DNA of 8,829 nucleotides, taken from Chloroflexota bacterium (GTDB lineage Bacteria; Chloroflexota; Dehalococcoidia; Lucifugimonadales; Australimonadaceae). The notes below the pieces were generated by a model. It was given only the letters and a program-made list of their open reading frames with translations, was not told the origin of the DNA and made no database searches. Shown piece by piece: positions 5,767-8,829 of this stretch (positions within the stretch are counted from its first letter, which is position 1; the number at the start of each line of letters is the position of its first letter). The stretch lies in assembly GCA_022574265.1 (NCBI GenBank), contig JACZSI010000069.1, forward strand, positions 1 to 8,829. Reading direction: 5' to 3'. A program made the translations under genes and the position numbers.

Positions 5767-6162
5767 TTAGGTCATGATGGGCGAGCCGTGGTGGTGCACC
5801 ATCGCCCAGCGGCCGTCGCGCTTGCGGAAGATGTTCGTCGTCTGCACCCTGGACTCGACCACCTGGCCGTCCATGAGCTGCGTGAGGTTCTCGGTGCAGG
5901 CGACCCATGCCCAGTCGCCCTCGACAGAGACCTCGGCGCCGGTGATGACGAAGTGCATCATCGAGGCGTTATCGAAGATGCGCTCCCAGCTTGCCATGAC
6001 GTCGGTCCAGCCTTGGAGCAAGCCCCAGCCGGGGTGGACGCAGCGCACGATGTCCTCGCGCGCCCAGACCTCGGTCATGTCGTCGATGTCGAGGCTCTCG
6101 AAGGCGCGGTAGAAGGCGTCGTTGGCGGCGGTCACCGCTGCCGTCTCGTCGCTCTCGGTCAT
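5767..6162 (-). CDS. NTF2/SnoaL-like family protein
   Basis: A 131-residue single-domain protein of the cone-shaped NTF2 fold, cytoplasmic and without a signal peptide. Visible family features are the N-terminal helix ETAAVTAANDAFYRAFESLD, DMTEVWA (28-34), HPGWGLLQGWTDVMASWERI (about 43-62), then the strands VTGAEVSVEGDWAWVACTE-like and VQTTNIFRKRDGRWAMVHHH (107-125). Such SnoaL_3/DUF4440-type proteins may be isomerases, hydratases or non-catalytic binding proteins, so no reaction is assigned. It lies 32 bp downstream of the desaturase on the same strand and could be co-transcribed with it. The Shine-Dalgarno is weak (GGAG 12 nt before ATG). Confidence 0.82.
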   Translation of the reverse strand: MTESDETAAVTAANDAFYRAFESLDIDDMTEVWAREDIVRCVHPGWGLLQGWTDVMASWERIFDNASMMHFVITGAEVSVEGDWAWVACTENLTQLMDGQVVESRVQTTNIFRKRDGRWAMVHHHGSPIMT

Positions 6163-6194
6163 GAGCGGTAGCTGCTCCGAGCGCGGGCCGAGCG

Positions 6195-7247
6195 CTAGGG
6201 CGCCGGAGAGGCGGCCTTCATCCGGAGCGGTGCGCTGACCGCGTGGAGGTGCCGGAGTATCGACTTCTGTGACTCGAGCACGCTCTCCTCCCGATAGGGG
6301 ATGGAATGAGCGAGACAGAAAGGCTCAATCAGCTTCTTCGCTTCCTTGAGGCGATTCCGAGGCATCGATGGGAACAGATGATGCTCGATCTGGTAGTTGA
6401 GTCCCCCGAACAGGAAATCGTTGAGGGGGCTTGACTTGATGTTCCTCGCGGTGACCACCTGTCGAGTCAGAAAGTCCAGTCGCGCATCTCTTCCAAGGAG
6501 TGGCATGCCCTTGTGATTCGGCGCGAAGACGCTGCCGGTATAGAGACCGATCGCGAGCTGGTTCACAACGATGAAGAGCACGGCGTCCCAGCCGCCGAGG
6601 ACATAAAAGATCGAACCCACGTAGAGCGTGATGTGCGCGATCAGTATCACCGGCTCGAGCCGGGGGTACTTGATGTCGTGCCGGAGCATGTAGAGGACGC
6701 TGGCCAGCCGGAGGCCGAACCCCTCCAGGCTGAGGATGACGTAGAAGAGGAAAGCCTGGTATCGGGACAGCAGCTTGTAAAGCCCTCGCTTGCTGAGTGC
6801 CTGGCCCTCGGAGAAAGCCCACATGGGGATATCGGTGTCGGGGTCCAGATCGAGATCGTTCGGGTTGGCGTGGTGCAGGTTGTGCTTCTCGACCCACCAG
6901 GTCCGGCTCGACCCGAAGACGAAGCTTACGATGAGCCCAAGGACCTCATTCTTGCGGGTCGAGCCGAACACCTGCTGGTGGCCGACGTCGTGCCCGATGA
7001 AGCTTATCTGGACCAAGACGAACGCCAGGACCAAAGCGTTCAGCAGCTGGAGCGGGAAGCTGTCCACCAAGACCAGGAACAGGATGCTGAGCGTCAGCAG
7101 GCTCATGTTGAAGGATATCTTGTACGCGTAGTAGCGAGGTTGCCGGTCGAACAGCCCGCTTTGCTTTGCCAACTGCCTCAGATGGGCGTAGTGGGCTGCC
7201 CCGTCAGCGAGCGCAACTACCGTCGGAACTGGCGTGCGGGCGGTCAT
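6195..7247 (-). CDS. Membrane fatty acid desaturase
   Basis: A 350-residue integral membrane di-iron desaturase that inserts a double bond in fatty acyl chains. All three histidine boxes are present: GHDVGH (H86, H90), HNLHH (H122, H125, H126) and QIEHH (Q286, H289, H290, in GLNYQIEHHLFPSMPR), plus APNHKG (H245). The glutamine opening the third box is typical of front-end (delta-5/delta-6-type) acyl-lipid desaturases, but no cytochrome b5 domain is fused. Hydrophobic pairs lie at about 46-62 and 66-85 and again at 165-186 and 198-237. Regiochemistry cannot be read from sequence. ATG at 7247 has a poor Shine-Dalgarno; a 25-codon ORF ends across it (ATGA). GC is clearly lower than in its neighbours, about 53 percent in 6361-6420 by hand count, suggesting acquisition by transfer. 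Confidence 0.92.
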   Translation of the reverse strand: MTARTPVPTVVALADGAAHYAHLRQLAKQSGLFDRQPRYYAYKISFNMSLLTLSILFLVLVDSFPLQLLNALVLAFVLVQISFIGHDVGHQQVFGSTRKNEVLGLIVSFVFGSSRTWWVEKHNLHHANPNDLDLDPDTDIPMWAFSEGQALSKRGLYKLLSRYQAFLFYVILSLEGFGLRLASVLYMLRHDIKYPRLEPVILIAHITLYVGSIFYVLGGWDAVLFIVVNQLAIGLYTGSVFAPNHKGMPLLGRDARLDFLTRQVVTARNIKSSPLNDFLFGGLNYQIEHHLFPSMPRNRLKEAKKLIEPFCLAHSIPYREESVLESQKSILRHLHAVSAPLRMKAASPAP

Positions 7248-7321
7248 ACGGCTCGCCGCCGCGTTCGCCGCTCGAAGCGATCGGCCTGTTCGAGGGGCGC
7301 CTGAGTCCGGGCGGTGTCCAT
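7244..7321 (-). CDS. Possible 25-residue leader ORF coupled to the desaturase
   Basis: An ORF starting MDTARTQAP and ending RRTRRRAV-TGA begins at ATG 7321, preceded by AGGGAG at good spacing. Its stop overlaps the desaturase ATG (ATGA). The desaturase itself lacks a good ribosome binding site, so reinitiation is plausible. The peptide is basic and matches nothing I know. It may equally be chance, or the trace of a frameshift in a longer N terminus. Confidence 0.25.
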   Translation of the reverse strand: MDTARTQAPLEQADRFERRTRRRAV

Positions 7322-7561
7322 GGTCGTGCTCCCTGGGGCGGGGGCATACTACAGCATCGGAGGAACGGCGAGGAACGGCTTGGCGGCGCCCGTAGTGAGC
7401 TCATTGCAGCCGCGCTGCCCTGGGACCCGCGGCAGGCCGAGCTCCGGACGTCTCGCTGGGCGCCTCACTGAAGCTCGCGGTCGGTGAGCGGGCAAGGCCG
7501 TTCAAGCGCGGGCCATGCTACTATCCCGCTGATCGCGTCACCGAGCGCCTGAGGCCCGCCC
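7248..7561. other. Intergenic region between desaturase and tRNA-Ser
   Basis: This 314-bp stretch separates two divergent units. It holds the possible desaturase leader ORF (7244-7321), a 10-bp tandem repeat AGGAACGGCG/AGGAACGGCT (7361-7380), and a candidate tRNA promoter near 7516-7524. I see no further protein gene with a ribosome binding site and no RNA gene. Confidence 0.5.
7516..7524 (+). promoter_or_regulatory. Candidate extended -10 promoter for tRNA-Ser
   Basis: TGCTACTAT combines the TGn extension with TACTAT (four of six -10 consensus). It would start transcription near 7531, about 30 nt before the mature tRNA. No good -35 hexamer is present at the usual distance. Confidence 0.35.
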
Positions 7562-7650
7562 GGAGGGATGGCAGAGCGGACGAATGCGGCGGTCTTGAAA
7601 ACCGCTGTCCCGAGCGATCGGGACCGTGGGTTCGAATCCCACTCCCTCCG
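7562..7650 (+). tRNA. tRNA-Ser(UGA)
   Basis: The acceptor stem GGAGGGA (7562-7568) pairs with TCCCTCC (7643-7649), followed by discriminator G (7650) and an encoded CCA (7651-7653). The anticodon stem GCGGT/ACCGC closes loop CTTGAAA with anticodon TGA (7596-7598), reading UCA serine codons. A long class II variable arm, GTCCCGA/TCGGGAC with loop GCGA (7607-7624), is typical of serine tRNA. The T arm is GTGGG-TTCGAAT-CCCAC (7626-7642). It is not tRNA-Sec, which needs anticodon UCA and an 8-bp acceptor stem. Confidence 0.96.
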
Positions 7651-7695
7651 CCAGAGCGCCCCCCGATGTCCGAACCGCCAAGGGAGGTGAGTCCG

Positions 7696-8706
7696 ATGGC
7701 AAAGGTCGTGCTGGTCGAGGCTTGCTCCCACTCGCCGTTCCTCTTCCTCCAGCCGGAGCAGTGGAACGAGGTACGGGCCGCGCGGCCCCCGGCGCCGCGG
7801 AACCCGGAGATGTCGGAGGAGGACAACCTCCTCCAGCACGCGCGCTGCATGGCGGCCTTCGCGGAGCTGGGGAAGCGGCTCGATGAGGCCAAGCCGGACG
7901 TGCTCATCGTCTTCGGCGACGACCAGAGCGAGCAGTTCGACTTCAACAACTTCCCGCCGTTCGCCATCTTCACGGGCGACGAGTACGAGGGGTACCGGAC
8001 GCTGGCGCGGCAGGGGATCGTGCCGGGCACGTCGCGCGAGTGGGCGCCGAAGACGAAGGAGTCTTGGGTGACGGTCAAGGGCCATCCGGAGCTCGCCAAG
8101 GAGCTGCTGCTGGGGCTGAGCCGTCGCGACTTCGACGTCTCGTTCATGATGGACCTGCCGAACAAGGAGCACGGCATGGGCCACGCGTTCATGCGGCCCC
8201 TGCACTACATCCGTCCGGCCTTCGACGTCCCGGTGGTCCCGGTGTTCGTCAACTGCTACTACGGCCCGCAGCCGACCGCCATGCGCTGCTACCAGTTCGG
8301 GCGCGCGATACGCGAGGTCATCGAGGCCTCGCCGCTCGATGTGCGCGTGGCCGTCCTGGGCTCCGGCGGTCTGTGGCACACGCCGGGGATGCCGGACTCG
8401 TGGATCGACGAGGCGTTCGATGAGGCGACGCTCGCCGCCGTGCGCTCGGGCGACGCCAAGGGCATGGCGGAGCGGTTCGACGCCGCGGGCGCCGAGCCTC
8501 CGCCGGAGTACGCGGACGCGGCGAAGACGCGCTGGATCGACGGCGGCACGGGCATGTACGCGGGCATCGGCGGCGGGACCGGCGAGACGCGCAACTGGAT
8601 CGTCGCGGCGGCGGTCGCGGACGGACGCCCCGGGACCGTGGTGGACTACGTGCCGGTGTATGCGTCGCCGTGTGGGATGGGCTTCGCCTACTGGGACATG
8701 TCCTAG
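7696..8706 (+). CDS. LigB-type class III extradiol dioxygenase-family protein
   Basis: A 336-residue cytoplasmic protein resembling the catalytic beta subunit of protocatechuate 4,5-dioxygenase (LigB), which cleaves catechol-type rings with Fe(II). ACSHSP places H12 at the first iron-ligand position. IVFGDDQSEQF (71-81) covers the second ligand region, but residue 77 is Gln where LigB has His61. HGMGHAF (159-165), VFVNCYYGPQP (183-193), GSGGLWH (222-228) and GTGETRNWI (294-302, E297 as candidate third ligand) complete the family pattern. Substrate is unknown and the Gln leaves ring-cleavage activity uncertain. The ATG at 7696 is chosen over an in-frame ATG at 7666 because GGGAGGTGA lies just before it, and 7666 has no ribosome site. 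The gene follows tRNA-Ser by 42 bp and is probably co-transcribed with the small gene at 8734. Confidence 0.85.
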   Translation: MAKVVLVEACSHSPFLFLQPEQWNEVRAARPPAPRNPEMSEEDNLLQHARCMAAFAELGKRLDEAKPDVLIVFGDDQSEQFDFNNFPPFAIFTGDEYEGYRTLARQGIVPGTSREWAPKTKESWVTVKGHPELAKELLLGLSRRDFDVSFMMDLPNKEHGMGHAFMRPLHYIRPAFDVPVVPVFVNCYYGPQPTAMRCYQFGRAIREVIEASPLDVRVAVLGSGGLWHTPGMPDSWIDEAFDEATLAAVRSGDAKGMAERFDAAGAEPPPEYADAAKTRWIDGGTGMYAGIGGGTGETRNWIVAAAVADGRPGTVVDYVPVYASPCGMGFAYWDMS

Positions 8707-8733
8707 GCGCACCCCCGACGGGGAGGAGCACCC

Positions 8734-8829
8734 ATGGGCGACCTCACGCCCGAACAGCTGCTGGTGTTGGCCGATGCCGCGGGCCTCCGCCTGCTCGATG
8801 AGGACGTCGAGCCGCTGACGCTGCAGCTC
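8734..8829 (+). CDS. Small protein, possibly AtzG-like amidase-associated subunit (partial, runs off right edge)
   Basis: The first 32 codons are visible, opening MGDLTPEQLLVLADAAGL and continuing with an acidic helix up to the edge. GGGGAGGAG (8720-8728) gives a strong ribosome binding site, and the gene follows the LigB-like gene by 27 bp in the same direction, so they likely form an operon. The pattern of a short helical start with ADAAGL and DVEP resembles AtzG-like or GatC-like small subunits that precede amidases. If so, an amidase gene should follow. The family call is tentative; the existence of the gene is not. Confidence 0.6.
   Translation, partial: MGDLTPEQLLVLADAAGLRLLDEDVEPLTLQL

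Noticed and set aside
7166..7471. 101-aa plus-strand ORF upstream of tRNA-Ser
   Set aside because: No ribosome site, overlaps the desaturase start antisense, and has a low-complexity translation.
7562..7653. tRNA-Sec (selC) to accompany the selenoprotein
   Set aside because: The anticodon is UGA (serine) and the acceptor stem is 7 bp; tRNA-Sec has anticodon UCA and a longer acceptor stem.

Overview
The window is high-GC bacterial DNA with Shine-Dalgarno starts, frequent GTG starts and very high third-position GC in most genes. The RecG protein carries a long N-terminal extension of about 120 residues before its wedge domain, and there is a Gal80-like oxidoreductase and a membrane-anchored sulfite-oxidase-like enzyme. 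Together these suggest a Chloroflexota (Dehalococcoidia/SAR202-like) or similar environmental genome. That placement is an inference and is only moderately certain.

Layout. The left part, all on the minus strand, reads 73-aa hypothetical protein (1646-1867), 52-aa zinc-ribbon protein (1491-1649, GTGA overlap) and recG (1419 to beyond the left edge). Upstream of this set lie an imperfect 42-bp tandem repeat containing two operator-like palindromes and a hairpin that covers the ribosome binding site. Next is a minus-strand Gal80-like Gfo/Idh/MocA oxidoreductase (2020-3120). It is divergent, over a 135-bp promoter region, from a plus-strand AhpD/carboxymuconolactone-decarboxylase-family gene (3256-3807).

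The AhpD-family gene is the main discovery. Read conventionally it is two ORFs split by an in-frame TGA at 3442-3444. The TGA lies exactly where the second cysteine of the AhpD signature belongs, giving E48-X11-C60-X2-U63-X3-H67. A perfect 7-bp hairpin with a GUU loop begins 10 nt after the TGA, and its loop is 17 nt after it, which is the layout of a bacterial SECIS element. The codons inside the hairpin are also atypical for the gene. The gene is therefore best annotated as one 183-residue selenoprotein with a Cys-X-X-Sec redox centre. No selenocysteine machinery gene is in the window; the tRNA present is an ordinary tRNA-Ser(UGA).

The central and right parts hold a five-helix membrane-anchored molybdopterin oxidoreductase (3969-5516) with a twin-arginine-like motif before its last helix, and a 59-codon remnant of a beta-hydroxyacid dehydrogenase (5578-5757). 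These are followed by a minus-strand pair, a fatty acid desaturase (6195-7247) and an NTF2/SnoaL-like protein (5767-6162). After a 314-bp gap come tRNA-Ser(UGA) (7562-7650, CCA to 7653), a LigB-type extradiol dioxygenase-family protein (7696-8706) and the first 32 codons of a probable AtzG-like small subunit running off the right edge.

The window is not one pathway. It looks like a housekeeping region (recG, tRNA) interleaved with accessory oxidoreductases. The desaturase is visibly lower in GC than its neighbours, and the dehydrogenase stub shows past gene loss.
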